A DNA stretch of 64,000 nt, from positions 1,300,032 to 1,364,031 of the forward strand of contig NZ_CP043006.1 in assembly GCF_008086345.1 (NCBI RefSeq), written 5' to 3'. A model generated the notes under the pieces. The model saw only the letters and a program-made list of their open reading frames with translations, had not been told where the DNA came from and did not search any database. Shown here one piece after another: positions 55,741 through 64,000 of the stretch. Position 1 is the first letter of the stretch. Each line of letters opens with the position of its first letter. The translations under genes and the position numbers were made by a program. Source of the DNA: Chitinophaga sp. XS-30 (lineage in GTDB: Bacteria > Bacteroidota > Bacteroidia > Chitinophagales > Chitinophagaceae).

Positions 55741-56883
55741 ATGGAGAATGTAATTATCGCGACTGTCCTGAGTTTCGTTATAACCTACTTTGCCATCCCC
55801 GTTCTGATCCGGGTGGCTGAGTTAAAGCATCTTTATGACGAACCAGACGAGCGCAAATCACATAAGTCCCGTATCCCAACGCTAGGCGGTCTGGGCTTTT
55901 TTGCAGGTTTCCTGCTGGCAACCGCTGTTTGTGCCCCTGCGCAGCAAGCCTTTCCGTTGCAATACCTCCTCGCCGCATTTTTCATCATTTTCATAGTGGG
56001 AATGAAGGATGATATCGTTGGATTATCACCTGTAAAGAAACTGATCGGCCAGCTGGTAGCCGCTTTTGCTATTATATATCTCGGTAATCTCCAGATCCAG
56101 AGCATGTATGGCTTCTTCGGTATCGGCCAGTTGCCCTATCACTTCAGTCTGTTGCTGACCTACTTCACGTTCATCGTGGTGATCAATGCCTTCAACCTGA
56201 TAGATGGTGTGGACGGGCTTGCGGGTAGCATCGGCATGCTGGTGTCCGCTGTGCTGGGTGCTTACTTCCTGTACGCGAACGAGTTGTTGTATGCCGTGAT
56301 GGGCTTTTCCATGGCTGCGGGCCTGGCGGCATTCCTGATCTTTAATATCACCCCTGCGAAGATATTTATGGGCGATACCGGTTCCCTGCTGGTGGGACTG
56401 GTGAATGCCACACTGATCGTGAAATTCATCGAAGTCGCCGGCAATCCGGCCGGAAAGATGCCGTTACAGGCCGTTCCCGGCATTGCTTTCGCCATCCTGA
56501 TCGTTCCGCTGTTCGATACCCTGCGGGTATTTGCGATCCGTATGTCCAGGGGCCGCTCTCCTTTCACGGCGGACCGCCATCATATTCATCATTATATGCT
56601 GGCACTGGGGCTTAGCCATCGCCAGACCACCCTGGTAGCGGTATTATTCAACATCGGCTTTATAGGGATGGCCTATTCCCTGCAATATATCGGCAGTACT
56701 TACCTGCTTCTCCTTGTGGGCAGCACTGCTTTTGTGCTGACCAGTGTTCTTTTCGTTCTGAAAAGGAAAAAGGAAACCGCCAGAACCACGATTATTGTGG
56801 CAGAACCGGTGGAAGTTCCGCAAACCATTACCAAGCCAAAGATACTGCGTATGAACCCCGAAGGGGTGTTGCAGGACAAATGA
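55741..56883 (+). CDS. WecA/MraY-family undecaprenyl-phosphate sugar-1-phosphate transferase
   Basis: 380 residues with about 10-11 membrane helices. Catalytic signature motifs are visible: DEPDERKSHKSRIPTLGG, the metal-binding MKDD, NAFNLIDGVDGLAG, FMGDTGS and the HHIHH of the last loop (DRHHIHHYML). WecA/TagO-type enzymes start surface polysaccharide by transferring a sugar phosphate to undecaprenyl-phosphate. MraY proper sits in the division cluster and lacks the IHH motif, so it is less likely. The C-terminal about 40 residues are a soluble tail. Which sugar is used is unknown. Confidence 0.9.
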   Translation: MENVIIATVLSFVITYFAIPVLIRVAELKHLYDEPDERKSHKSRIPTLGGLGFFAGFLLATAVCAPAQQAFPLQYLLAAFFIIFIVGMKDDIVGLSPVKKLIGQLVAAFAIIYLGNLQIQSMYGFFGIGQLPYHFSLLLTYFTFIVVINAFNLIDGVDGLAGSIGMLVSAVLGAYFLYANELLYAVMGFSMAAGLAAFLIFNITPAKIFMGDTGSLLVGLVNATLIVKFIEVAGNPAGKMPLQAVPGIAFAILIVPLFDTLRVFAIRMSRGRSPFTADRHHIHHYMLALGLSHRQTTLVAVLFNIGFIGMAYSLQYIGSTYLLLLVGSTAFVLTSVLFVLKRKKETARTTIIVAEPVEVPQTITKPKILRMNPEGVLQDK

Positions 56884-56945
56884 TCTGTCTTCAGTTTCTG
56901 CATTGTCCCGGGGCCTTCATCCTTTGATGATTAAAAGATTTCATG

Positions 56946-56953
56946 TAGGTTTG
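56946..56953 (+). promoter_or_regulatory. candidate TAnnTTTG promoter element for frr
   Basis: TAGGTTTG, 23 bases before the frr ATG. Confidence 0.55.
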
Positions 56954-56976
56954 CAAGCACTCAAGTAACAATTCTT

Positions 56977-57540
56977 ATGCAAGACGATCTAAATTTAATT
57001 CTGGAGGATGCGCAGGATTCCATGCAGAAAGCTATTTCCCACCTGGAAGCAGAGCTCACCAAAATTAGGGCCGGCAAGGCAAATCCTGTTATATTGGATG
57101 GTATCACAGTAGACTATTACGGAGCGCCTACAGCATTGAACCAGGTTGCCAACGTTAGCGTAGCAGATGCGCGTACGCTTACGATCCAGCCCTGGGAGAA
57201 GAACATGCTGCAACCCATTGAACGTGCGATCATCGCATCGAATATCGGGCTTAATCCACAGAATGACGGCCAGATCATCCGCCTTTTCCTGCCGCCGTTG
57301 ACAGAGGAACGCCGGAAAGAACTGGTGAAAAAGGTAAATGCAGAGGGGGAACAAGCCAAGGTAGCAGTACGGAATATCCGGCGCGATGCGATCGAAGCCA
57401 TCAAAAAACTGCAGAAAGACGGCCTGAGCGAAGATACTGCCAAGGATGCCGAGGCAGATGTACAGGAGCTAACCGATAAATATATTGTTGCGGTGGACAA
57501 ACATTGCGCCCAGAAGGATAAAGAGATCATGGCTATCTGA
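56977..57540 (+). CDS. frr: ribosome recycling factor
   Basis: 187-residue factor that splits post-termination ribosomes with EF-G. The tRNA-like three-helix bundle is recognisable: KIRAGKANPVILDGITVDYYGAPTALNQVANV, ARTLTIQPWEKNMLQPIERAI, and FLPPLTEERRKELVKKV with the conserved Arg residues. pyrH, its usual neighbour, is not here. Ends at the terminator at 57570-57593. Confidence 0.97.
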   Translation: MQDDLNLILEDAQDSMQKAISHLEAELTKIRAGKANPVILDGITVDYYGAPTALNQVANVSVADARTLTIQPWEKNMLQPIERAIIASNIGLNPQNDGQIIRLFLPPLTEERRKELVKKVNAEGEQAKVAVRNIRRDAIEAIKKLQKDGLSEDTAKDAEADVQELTDKYIVAVDKHCAQKDKEIMAI

Positions 57541-57569
57541 AGCGATAGCCGGAAAATACAGATACAGGG

Positions 57570-57593
57570 GACGGGCCGCAAGCCCGTCTTTTT
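57570..57593 (+). terminator. terminator of frr
   Basis: 7-bp GC-rich stem GACGGGC / GCCCGTC with a 5-base loop and T5; its tail touches the stop codon of the convergent EamA gene. Confidence 0.88.
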
Positions 57594-58458
57594 ATTTGCG
57601 GTTCACCAGGTACACTCCGCCCATGATCAGTACCAGGCAAAGCACCTGCAGCATGTTGACCAGTTCCCCGGCCAGCAGCCCCCAGCCGATGGCTACCACC
57701 GGAAGGCCATAAGTGACCATTGACGCGAATATAGCGCCTGCGGACTTGATCAGCTGGTAAAAGAGCATGGATGCGATCCCCGTACCCATGATACCCAGTA
57801 CCATACTGGCGCCGAGGCTCATCCAGGCTTTGTCCGACTGCCCGAAAACAGTGAAGAAATCACCGGAAAGCAATACCGGCAGCGCGAATACCGCCATAAA
57901 GAACAAAGAAACAGACACCAGTTGCAGGGAGGCAAAGCCTTTCAGATGATGATGCACAATGGCGATATTGAGCCCGTAGCACGCCGTGGCCAGTAACACG
58001 AAGAAGCCGTAGTACCAGTAGGCGTTCGTATGAATGCCTTTGGCCAGGAAAAGACAGATCACGCCGGCAAGACCAATGGCCAGACCGGTCAGTTGCCGCC
58101 GCGTCACCGGCGCACGGAAGATCATCAGCCCGAACAGCAGCGCAAATACCGGCGTAAAAGAATTGAGCATGCCCGCCAGTGAGCTGTCTATCCTCGTTTC
58201 CGCGATGCAAAAGAGATAAGCGGGTATCCCGTTCCCCAGGAGCCCCGAAAGAATAATGACAGGGAGCTTGTTTTTAGGGGTCTGCCGGATGAACCGGAAA
58301 AAGAAAGGAAGCATGGCCAGCCCGCCGGATATCAGCCGGATGCTGGCTACCTGGTAAGGGTTGAAGGCCTCCAGCCCAAGCTTCATCAATATAAACGAAC
58401 TGCCCCAGGTAAGGGAGAGCAACAGGAAGATTCCCCAGTTCAGCAAGCGATGGTCCAT
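57592..58458 (-). CDS. EamA/DMT-superfamily transporter
   Basis: 288 residues with ten hydrophobic helices arranged as two repeats of five, the EamA plan. The N-terminal LLSLTWGSSFILMKLGLEAF and the second repeat start are typical of the drug/metabolite exporter group. Substrate unknown. A TATATTTG box stands 7 bases before ATG 58458. Confidence 0.9.
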   Translation of the reverse strand: MDHRLLNWGIFLLLSLTWGSSFILMKLGLEAFNPYQVASIRLISGGLAMLPFFFRFIRQTPKNKLPVIILSGLLGNGIPAYLFCIAETRIDSSLAGMLNSFTPVFALLFGLMIFRAPVTRRQLTGLAIGLAGVICLFLAKGIHTNAYWYYGFFVLLATACYGLNIAIVHHHLKGFASLQLVSVSLFFMAVFALPVLLSGDFFTVFGQSDKAWMSLGASMVLGIMGTGIASMLFYQLIKSAGAIFASMVTYGLPVVAIGWGLLAGELVNMLQVLCLVLIMGGVYLVNRK

Positions 58459-58465
58459 ACAGGTG

Positions 58466-58473
58466 CAAATATA
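58466..58473 (-). promoter_or_regulatory. TAnnTTTG promoter element for EamA gene
   Basis: TATATTTG on the minus strand ends 7 bases before the ATG at 58458, another nearly leaderless arrangement. Confidence 0.65.
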
Positions 58474-58527
58474 CAGTTTCCCGCAGTCTGCATCATTTTG
58501 CTTAAATTTAGTACATAACTAACGCAT

Positions 58528-59283
58528 ATGCCTACTGTTAAACTCTCGGAGATCGCCACCGGCGCTCCCAAAAAAGTATCAAAGGAAGCCGCTGAAACGG
58601 CGATGAAAAAGATACTTGATGAACTGGACGAACTACAAAATCTCCTGTATGCTGAACATAAACACAGTTTATTGGTTGTATTACAGGGAATGGATGCCGC
58701 CGGAAAAGACGGGGCTATCAGGGATGTTTTTGGCCAGCTTAACCCGATGGGCGTAAAAGTTCAGCCTTTCAAGGCGCCCACGGAAAGGGAAACCGACCAT
58801 GATTTTCTCTGGCGTATTCACCTTCATGCACCCCCGAAAGGGGTGATCCAGGTATTCAACCGATCCCATTATGAGGATGTATTGGTACAAAGAGTGCATA
58901 AATGGGTGGATGAAAAGACGATCCGGAAGCGAATGGACGCCATCAATGATTTCGAAAAGCTGCTCACCGTCCATAACAACACGCATATCCTGAAATTCTA
59001 TTTGCACGTATCTCAAAAGGAGCAGGCGCAGCGGCTTGAGGAACGGACCAAAGACCCGCGGAAGATGTGGAAGTACAACGAGAAGGACCTTGCGGAAGCG
59101 AAGCTGTATAAAACATACTGGAAGGCGTATGAAGATGTGTTCAAACATTGCGGGAAAGTGCCCTGGCATATCATCCCGGCGGATGACAACTGGTTCAAGG
59201 AATTCCTGATCGCAAAAACGGTTAGGGATACACTGAAATCCCTGAAAATGAAGTACCCCCGTCTTCCGGAAGCCAAAAAATAA
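58528..59283 (+). CDS. ppk2: polyphosphate kinase 2 family protein
   Basis: 251-residue PPK2 that uses polyphosphate to phosphorylate nucleotides. Walker A GMDAAGKDG (54-62), the lid element RVHKWVDEKTIRKRM and Walker B-like VFNRSHYEDVL are complete. The short length and the WKYNEKDL segment suggest class III, which accepts AMP and ADP in characterised Bacteroidota members; class remains an inference. It is a single domain without the N-terminal extension of class II fusions. Start ATG 58528; the mscL gene follows after 76 bases. Confidence 0.92.
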   Translation: MPTVKLSEIATGAPKKVSKEAAETAMKKILDELDELQNLLYAEHKHSLLVVLQGMDAAGKDGAIRDVFGQLNPMGVKVQPFKAPTERETDHDFLWRIHLHAPPKGVIQVFNRSHYEDVLVQRVHKWVDEKTIRKRMDAINDFEKLLTVHNNTHILKFYLHVSQKEQAQRLEERTKDPRKMWKYNEKDLAEAKLYKTYWKAYEDVFKHCGKVPWHIIPADDNWFKEFLIAKTVRDTLKSLKMKYPRLPEAKK

Positions 59284-59359
59284 CTAAAATAAAATTCCAT
59301 ATTTTATTAATATCGCACTTGTCTGAGCACATTTATTAACGATTAAAAACCTGGAACGT

Positions 59360-59734
59360 ATGTCTTTTTTCAGCGAGTTTAAAACCTTTGCCATGAAAGG
59401 CAATGTAATTGATCTGGCCGTAGGCGTTGTTATCGGCGCAGCATTTGGCAATATCGTAAAATCCCTGGTGGACGCGATCATCATGCCGCTGGTAGGTATT
59501 CTGCTGAATGGTGTCGATTTTAAGGAAAAGATGATCAAGGTCGGTGCGGCTGAAGTCAAATACGGCCTGTTCATACAGGCGACGCTGGAATTTATCATTG
59601 TAGCCCTGGCCATCTTTTTTGTGGTAAGGACCATCAACAGGCTCAAGAAAAAAGAAGAACCGGCCCCTCCCGCAGGCCCTACTGTGGAACAGCAACTGCT
59701 GATGGACATCAGGGAAGAACTTAGAAAAAAATAA
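59360..59734 (+). CDS. mscL: large-conductance mechanosensitive channel
   Basis: 124-residue pentameric emergency valve of the inner membrane. The first helix with the pore constriction (GNVIDLAVGVVIGAAFGNIVKSLVDAIIMPLVG) is canonical, followed by a periplasmic loop, the second helix (ATLEFIIVALAIFFVVRTINRL) and the amphipathic C-terminal bundle (EEPAPPAGPTVEQQLLMDIREEL). Together with mscS at 4049 the window holds both main osmotic valves. Confidence 0.97.
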   Translation: MSFFSEFKTFAMKGNVIDLAVGVVIGAAFGNIVKSLVDAIIMPLVGILLNGVDFKEKMIKVGAAEVKYGLFIQATLEFIIVALAIFFVVRTINRLKKKEEPAPPAGPTVEQQLLMDIREELRKK

Positions 59735-59742
59735 TACTTTTG
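59735..59742 (+). promoter_or_regulatory. TAnnTTTG promoter element for DUF3078 gene
   Basis: TACTTTTG directly after the mscL stop, 69 bases before ATG 59812. Confidence 0.6.
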
Positions 59743-59752
59743 CGCATCGGTA

Positions 59753-59783
59753 AACGGTTGGCTGTACTATACAGCCAACCGTT
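59753..59783 (+). promoter_or_regulatory. 5' end hairpin of DUF3078 mRNA
   Basis: 14-bp perfect inverted repeat (AACGGTTGGCTGTA / TACAGCCAACCGTT) with a 3-base loop, starting about 10 bases after the promoter element. No T-run follows, so it could stabilise the DUF3078 mRNA or be a weak terminator of mscL. Confidence 0.6.
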
Positions 59784-59811
59784 CAGTTATTACACCATTT
59801 AATCTACAATA

Positions 59812-60753
59812 ATGAAGAAGATCTGTTTGTTCCTTTCTTTGTGCGCGCTTTCTTTTTATTCGGCACAGGCACAGGATGACAGCATGAAAAAACTGCGGGA
59901 GGAAGCTGCCAAGAAAATCCAGAACAAGGAAATCGACAGCGGCAAGCACTGGATAAGAGGAGCCACCTTTGGCCTTACATTCAATCAGGGCTCCCTGACC
60001 AACTGGGCCGCAGGTGGAGACAAGCTGTCCCTTTCATTGCTCGGTACCCTCAATCTCATGGCCAATTATAAAAAAGGAAGACATTCCTGGGACAATAACC
60101 TCGATCTCGCGTATGGCTATGTGAATACCACCAGTCTCGGCAGCCGGAAGAATGACGACCGTATCGACCTTACCTCCAAGTATGGGTACGAAATCGGCAA
60201 AAACTTCTATCTGAGCGGGCTTTTCAATCTGCGCACGCAATTCGACAAAGGATATCTCTATCCCGCGGATACCACACCGGAGCTGATCTCCCGGTTTTTC
60301 TCCCCGGCGTTCATCGTGCTTTCGCCGGGTATAGACTTTATGCCGAACAAGGAGTTTTCACTGTTCGTATCCCCGATTACCGCCCGCTGGGTGTTGATGA
60401 TGGACGATTCCCTTTCTGCCAAAGGCGCTTATGGCGTGGATACCGGCAAACATGTTAAAAGTGAATTCGGCGCTTACCTGTCCGCTACCTGGAATAAGAA
60501 CATCACCAAAAACATTAATTACCGCTCCAAACTGGAGCTCTTCTCCAATTACAAACACAATCCCGGCAATGTGGACGTGTTCTGGACCAATATGATCACC
60601 CTCAAGGTCAACAAGCTGATCTCCGCCAATGTGAGCGTAGATATGATCTATGATGACGATGTGAGGGTATTCGAGAACAGCAAGACCGGGGTGCTGGGGC
60701 CACGGCTGCAGGTCAAGCAGACCATCGGGGTAGGGCTAACCGCCAAATTCTGA
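59812..60753 (+). CDS. DUF3078 outer-membrane protein
   Basis: 313 residues with signal peptide (MKKICLFLSLCALSFYSAQAQ). The mature part has the DUF3078 pattern: WIRGATFGLTFNQGSLTNWAAGGDKLSLSLLGTLNLMANYKKGRHSWDNNLDLAYGYV, alternating strands throughout and a last strand ending VGLTAKF with terminal Phe. A beta-barrel in the outer membrane is likely; no function is known for the family to me. It is followed by scpA after a hairpin. Confidence 0.92.
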   Translation: MKKICLFLSLCALSFYSAQAQDDSMKKLREEAAKKIQNKEIDSGKHWIRGATFGLTFNQGSLTNWAAGGDKLSLSLLGTLNLMANYKKGRHSWDNNLDLAYGYVNTTSLGSRKNDDRIDLTSKYGYEIGKNFYLSGLFNLRTQFDKGYLYPADTTPELISRFFSPAFIVLSPGIDFMPNKEFSLFVSPITARWVLMMDDSLSAKGAYGVDTGKHVKSEFGAYLSATWNKNITKNINYRSKLELFSNYKHNPGNVDVFWTNMITLKVNKLISANVSVDMIYDDDVRVFENSKTGVLGPRLQVKQTIGVGLTAKF

Positions 60754-60770
60754 TTCAGCGGGAATTTCCT

Positions 60771-60778
60771 TATTTTTG
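60771..60778 (+). promoter_or_regulatory. candidate TAnnTTTG element before scpA
   Basis: TATTTTTG, 41 bases before the scpA ATG, but directly in front of the 60781-60808 hairpin; so it may be chance. Confidence 0.35.
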
Positions 60779-60780
60779 AT

Positions 60781-60808
60781 AAACCTGTCGGGCATTCCGG
60801 CAGGTTTT
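60781..60808 (+). terminator. terminator of the DUF3078 gene
   Basis: 11-bp stem AAACCTGTCGG / CCGGCAGGTTT (one T-G pair) with loop GCATT and T4. Confidence 0.7.
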
Positions 60809-60819
60809 ACTGTTTAATT

Positions 60820-61611
60820 ATGAGTTCCGAACAAGATATATACAAGATCAAGCTGCCCCAGTTCGAGGGGCCGTTCGACCTGTTGCTGTTCTTTATCGAG
60901 CGGGATGAGCTGGATATTTATAATATTCCCATCAATAACCTGACGAAAGACTTCCTGGACTACATACACCATCTGGAAACGCTGAACATTGAACTGGCCA
61001 GCGAATTCATCCTTTTCATTTCCACCCTCATGCGCATCAAAGCCAAAATGCTGCTGCCGCGAAAGGAAGTGGATGAAGCCGGGAACGAGATCGATCCCCG
61101 GCAGGAACTGGTGGACAAGATACTGGAATACAAGCGCTACAAACAGGCCGCGGCAGAGCTCGCCGAGCAGGAAGCCGAGCGCATGCTGCTGGCCAAACGC
61201 GGTAATATCGCCAAGGAACTGGCCATCATCGGGGAGGCCACCAGCGAAGGTTCCGAAGTGCAGACACTGACGCTTTTCAAGCTGACCAAAACCTTCGAAA
61301 AGGTGATGCAGCGCGTAAAGGAACGGACCAACAAGCCCCAGCACGTGGTGTACAAGTACGATTATACCATGGAAGGCTCCCGTGAATACATGATGGACCT
61401 GGCGAGGTCTGAACGCACAATGGCCTTTGAAAAGATATTCGATCATTGCAAGGACCGCGTGCATGCCATTTTCCTCTTCCTCGGCATGCTGGAGCTGGTA
61501 CAGGCCAAATACCTGAGCATTATGGTGGGGGATGGCCGCAACAATTTCATCATTGAATACGTAGATCCTTCGGAAAGACCGGAGGATGCTCCTGTTGTTT
61601 TTGAAGATTGA
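60820..61611 (+). CDS. scpA: segregation and condensation protein A
   Basis: 263-residue kleisin that bridges SMC heads in chromosome condensation. The start DIYKIKLPQFEGPFDLLLFFIERDELDIYNIPI is the ScpA signature, and the C-terminal winged domain (HAIFLFLGMLELVQAKYLSI) is present. scpB is not next to it. Start ATG 60820. The AraC gene follows after 10 bases. Confidence 0.96.
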   Translation: MSSEQDIYKIKLPQFEGPFDLLLFFIERDELDIYNIPINNLTKDFLDYIHHLETLNIELASEFILFISTLMRIKAKMLLPRKEVDEAGNEIDPRQELVDKILEYKRYKQAAAELAEQEAERMLLAKRGNIAKELAIIGEATSEGSEVQTLTLFKLTKTFEKVMQRVKERTNKPQHVVYKYDYTMEGSREYMMDLARSERTMAFEKIFDHCKDRVHAIFLFLGMLELVQAKYLSIMVGDGRNNFIIEYVDPSERPEDAPVVFED

Positions 61612-61621
61612 TTGTAAAACG

Positions 61622-62524
61622 ATGGCAGAAAAAAAAGAACAGATCGAGATAATTTCCCTGCCGGAATACGCGCATGGAACACATGAGGATACAGATTTCA
61701 GTGTATCTACCCTCTGCGGGCTGGGGGAAGGATTCTTTGAGCATCAGTCCGCCCCGCACCGCCATGATTTCTACACCATTTTCTGGATCAAAAAAGGTCA
61801 GCTGACCCATACCATCGATACCGTCACACATGTGGTGAAGCGCAATACCCTGTTTTTCCTCGCGCCCGGCCAGGTACACCAGATGAACTTTTCGGAAAAA
61901 GTGGATGGATACATGATCGCATTCCACGATTCCATGATGTGCCCGAACGAACAATCCCGGATGGTACATGTCAGAAAAGGGCTTTTCGTGAACGACCGGT
62001 TCAGTTCCGTTATCCAGATCAATGATGCCAATGACGAAAAGGAACTGGAATGGATGGTGCAACGCATGATCAGGGAAACAGCGGACAAGCTGCCCAACTA
62101 TGAAGTGGTGTTCCAGAACCTCCTGCAATATTTCCTCGTGATCGCTTCCCGCCATGCGGAAAAAGCGGTACAGGTCATCCCCGAATATCATGCAAAGCAT
62201 AACAGCGCGCTCTTTCTCAACTTCAAATCGCTGATAGAGGAGAAATTCACAGCGCTGAAGAACGTATCCGACTATGCAGCGCTGCTGCATGTAAAACCTG
62301 TGCTGCTGAACGAGATCAGCAAACAGCTGTCCGGCATCACCGCAGGGGAGCATATCCGCAACCGTGTGATCCTCGAAGCGCAGCGGTACCTCTACAACAC
62401 TGATCTTACCGCCAAGGAGATCGCTTACAAGCTCGGTTTTGAAGATCCCCATTACTTCAGCCGCTTCTTTAAAAAATATACGAACCAGTCCCCTTCCGGC
62501 TTCAAGGAGCTTGCAAAGGTGTAA
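61622..62524 (+). CDS. AraC-family regulator with cupin sensor
   Basis: 300 residues. The N-terminal cupin-like domain (about 30-130) has HRHDFYTIFWIKKG and the LFFLAPGQVHQM pattern; the C-terminal AraC HTH is at about 195-295 (YAALLHVKPVLLNEISKQLSG; LTAKEIAYKLGFEDPHYFSRFFKKYTNQSPSGF). ATG 61622 is taken (MAEKKEQIEIISL). It precedes the pirin and YceI genes, which it may control; both have roles in redox/quinone stress in other bacteria, but this link is only positional. Confidence 0.92.
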   Translation: MAEKKEQIEIISLPEYAHGTHEDTDFSVSTLCGLGEGFFEHQSAPHRHDFYTIFWIKKGQLTHTIDTVTHVVKRNTLFFLAPGQVHQMNFSEKVDGYMIAFHDSMMCPNEQSRMVHVRKGLFVNDRFSSVIQINDANDEKELEWMVQRMIRETADKLPNYEVVFQNLLQYFLVIASRHAEKAVQVIPEYHAKHNSALFLNFKSLIEEKFTALKNVSDYAALLHVKPVLLNEISKQLSGITAGEHIRNRVILEAQRYLYNTDLTAKEIAYKLGFEDPHYFSRFFKKYTNQSPSGFKELAKV

Positions 62525-62593
62525 GGGCTCCCGTCTTGAAAAAAGTCCACCTTTAACGGCAAACTATCCATTCTATTTAGATGTTGTAACATG

Positions 62594-62601
62594 TATTTTT
62601 G
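62594..62601 (+). promoter_or_regulatory. TAnnTTTG promoter element for the pirin gene
   Basis: TATTTTTG, 28 bases before ATG 62630, followed by the Shine-Dalgarno-like AGGAGG at 62618-62623. Confidence 0.6.
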
Positions 62602-62629
62602 TGTTGTCATTAAAAACAGGAGGAACAAG

Positions 62630-63505
62630 ATGGCAACGGTTAAAAAAGCAGCACATGTTTACAAAGGCGCCGCAGCCCATATGGTGGGCGACGGGTTTAA
62701 GGTGCAGAACCTTTTCCCCAACGGCAATCGCATCATCGGGAAGCAGCTCAGCCCTTTTTTCCTGCTGGATTATGCCGCTCCCAGCTATTTTCCGCCTTCT
62801 GACCAGCCTCGTGGCGTGGATGAACATCCGCACAGGGGATTTGAGACAGTGACCATCGCTTATCAGGGCACGCTGCAGCACCGGGATTCCGGCGGTAATG
62901 CCGGCCGTATTGGTCCTGGTGACGTACAGTGGATGACTGCAGCCTCCGGTGTGGTGCACGAAGAAAAACATGATGAGGAATTCACAAAAAACGGCGGTAC
63001 CCTTGAAATGGTACAATTATGGGTGAATCTGCCCAGGGCGCATAAAATGGACAAGCCCCGTTACCAATCCCTGCAAAAAGATGATATTCCCGTTATCCGC
63101 TATGATGACGGCAGTTATGTGCGGCTGATCGCAGGTGAATGGGAAGGGCAGCAGGGGGCGGCAAAAACCTTCACCCCGCTTAACGTTTTTGATATGCAGC
63201 TGAAAGCGGGCAAAACCATTCAGCTCAGTCTGCCGGACGGGCATAATGCCGGCCTCGTGGTGATGAAAGGTGAAGTAAGTATCAATGACAGCCATCAGGC
63301 CAAGGCAGTGGAGATCGCTGTATTTGAGCAGGCCGGTGAAAACATAACGGTCACCGCCCGGGAGGATAGTTCCCTGCTGTTGCTGAGCGGAGAGCCGATA
63401 CAGGAACCCGTCTTCGCTTACGGCCCCTTTGTTATGAATACGAAAGACGAGATCATCACGGCGATAGATGATTTCAACAACGGCAAGATGGGCCGCCTGA
63501 ATTAA
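62630..63505 (+). CDS. pirin family protein
   Basis: 291 residues, two cupin domains. The metal site HPHRGFETVTIAYQG and the later Glu/His of the N-terminal cupin (VVHEEKH) are complete, so quercetinase-type or redox-regulatory activity is possible. The C-terminal cupin has lost obvious ligands. ATG 62630 is supported by AGGAGG at 62618-62623, rare in this genome. It is 41 bases before the yceI gene, probably co-transcribed. Confidence 0.93.
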   Translation: MATVKKAAHVYKGAAAHMVGDGFKVQNLFPNGNRIIGKQLSPFFLLDYAAPSYFPPSDQPRGVDEHPHRGFETVTIAYQGTLQHRDSGGNAGRIGPGDVQWMTAASGVVHEEKHDEEFTKNGGTLEMVQLWVNLPRAHKMDKPRYQSLQKDDIPVIRYDDGSYVRLIAGEWEGQQGAAKTFTPLNVFDMQLKAGKTIQLSLPDGHNAGLVVMKGEVSINDSHQAKAVEIAVFEQAGENITVTAREDSSLLLLSGEPIQEPVFAYGPFVMNTKDEIITAIDDFNNGKMGRLN

Positions 63506-63546
63506 GACCACTCTAATCATTTCATAAACTACTAAAAACACAAAAA

Positions 63547-64000
63547 ATGGCAACCTGGAAAATTGATCCCGCGCACAGCGAGATCGAATTCAAAGTAAAA
63601 CACCTGATGATCACCAATGTGACCGGTCACTTCGGGGAATACAGCGCTACACTGGAAAGCGGAAAAGATGATTTCAGCGATGCAGTCATCAGCTTCGAAG
63701 CCGATGTGAACAGCATCAGCACCAAGAACCAGCAGCGTGACGAGCATCTGAAAAGTGCAGATTTTTTTGATAGCGCCAAATATCCGAAGATCACCTTTTC
63801 TTCAACGGAAGTGAAGAAGAAGGATGCAGAGAATTTTGTACTGACCGGAGACCTCACCATCCGCGATGTAACCCGTCCCGTGGAGCTGGAGGTGGAATAT
63901 ACCGGTACGCTGGTGGACCCTTATGGTCAGACCAAGGCTGGTTTTGAGCTGAAAGGAAAGATCAACAGGAAAGATTTCGGCCTTACCTGGTCCGCTACCA
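63547..64000 (+). CDS. YceI-family lipid-binding protein (C-terminus beyond window)
   Basis: First 151 residues of a YceI-like lipocalin-fold protein that binds isoprenoids such as polyprenyl chains. The start MATWKIDPAHSEIEFKVKHLMITNVTGHF and the segments RDEHLKSADFFDSAKYPKITF and INRKDFGLTWSAT are all family hallmarks. There is no signal peptide, so this is the cytoplasmic form. The family length is about 170-190, so few residues are missing. Follows pirin by 41 bases. Confidence 0.95.
   Translation, partial: MATWKIDPAHSEIEFKVKHLMITNVTGHFGEYSATLESGKDDFSDAVISFEADVNSISTKNQQRDEHLKSADFFDSAKYPKITFSSTEVKKKDAENFVLTGDLTIRDVTRPVELEVEYTGTLVDPYGQTKAGFELKGKINRKDFGLTWSAT

Overview
The window looks like chromosomal DNA of a Bacteroidota bacterium, most likely of the Chitinophaga / Chitinophagaceae type. 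Reasons visible here: many genes are preceded by the Bacteroidota promoter element TAnnTTTG, often only a few bases before the start codon; strong Shine-Dalgarno sequences are rare; the family content is typical of the phylum (DUF5686 and DUF3078 outer-membrane proteins, MoxR-DUF58-BatA aerotolerance genes, gcvH-vanZ pair, Lys/Ala/Pro-rich TraR/DksA protein, split transketolase, alpha2-type glycyl-tRNA synthetase, class III-like PPK2). No insertion sequence, prophage, CRISPR array, rRNA or tRNA was recognised; the region reads as housekeeping core genome.

Layout. 1-7.5 kb: alaS (cut by the left edge, minus) divergent from an M23 peptidase, MerR and thioredoxin-like set; then a minus pair amidohydrolase-mscS with overlapping stop/start, and prfA. 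7.6-11.4 kb: a DUF937 protein with a calcium-loop-like motif, an OmpA lipoprotein, a class III aminotransferase broken by a single-base frameshift, a gamma-carbonic anhydrase and two tiny paralogous lipoproteins. 11.3-16.3 kb (minus): MoxR, DUF58, BatD-like, BatA and RsgA. 16.5-19.3 kb: conserved small protein, cyclophilin, gcvH-vanZ, an XRE regulator and a 5 x 40-bp tandem repeat. 19.3-29.6 kb: two large outer-membrane proteins (DUF5686; TolB-like plus barrel), a membrane protein/wHTH/diacylglycerol-kinase cluster, an MBL hydrolase, a flippase and an ArfB-like rescue factor. 29.7-40.2 kb: dtd-mazG, glyS, a ferredoxin-NADP reductase, mfd, a SIMPL protein, a lipoprotein and gyrB. 40.3-50.9 kb: AsmA-like protein, a cysteine-rich AraC regulator, a PepSY-like protein, ileS-traR, a small unknown protein and a glycosyltransferase/HAD fusion. 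51-64 kb: MsbA-like exporter, rbfA-lolE, half a transketolase, a WecA-like transferase, frr, EamA, PPK2, mscL, DUF3078, scpA, AraC, pirin and yceI (cut by the right edge).

Functionally the window is rich in translation (alaS, glyS, ileS, prfA, frr, rbfA, rsgA, dtd, arfB-like), DNA topology and repair (gyrB, mfd, scpA) and envelope functions (mscS, mscL, wecA-like, msbA-like, lolE-like, outer-membrane proteins). I did not find an obvious new multi-gene system. The strongest unusual observations are the frameshifted aminotransferase, the glycosyltransferase fused to a HAD domain whose two key aspartates are asparagine, the outer-membrane protein with an apparently dead metallopeptidase domain, the histone-H1-like tail on a TraR protein that has lost its zinc ligands, the exact 40-bp repeat array, the cysteine cluster in an AraC regulator, and the twin mini-lipoproteins.
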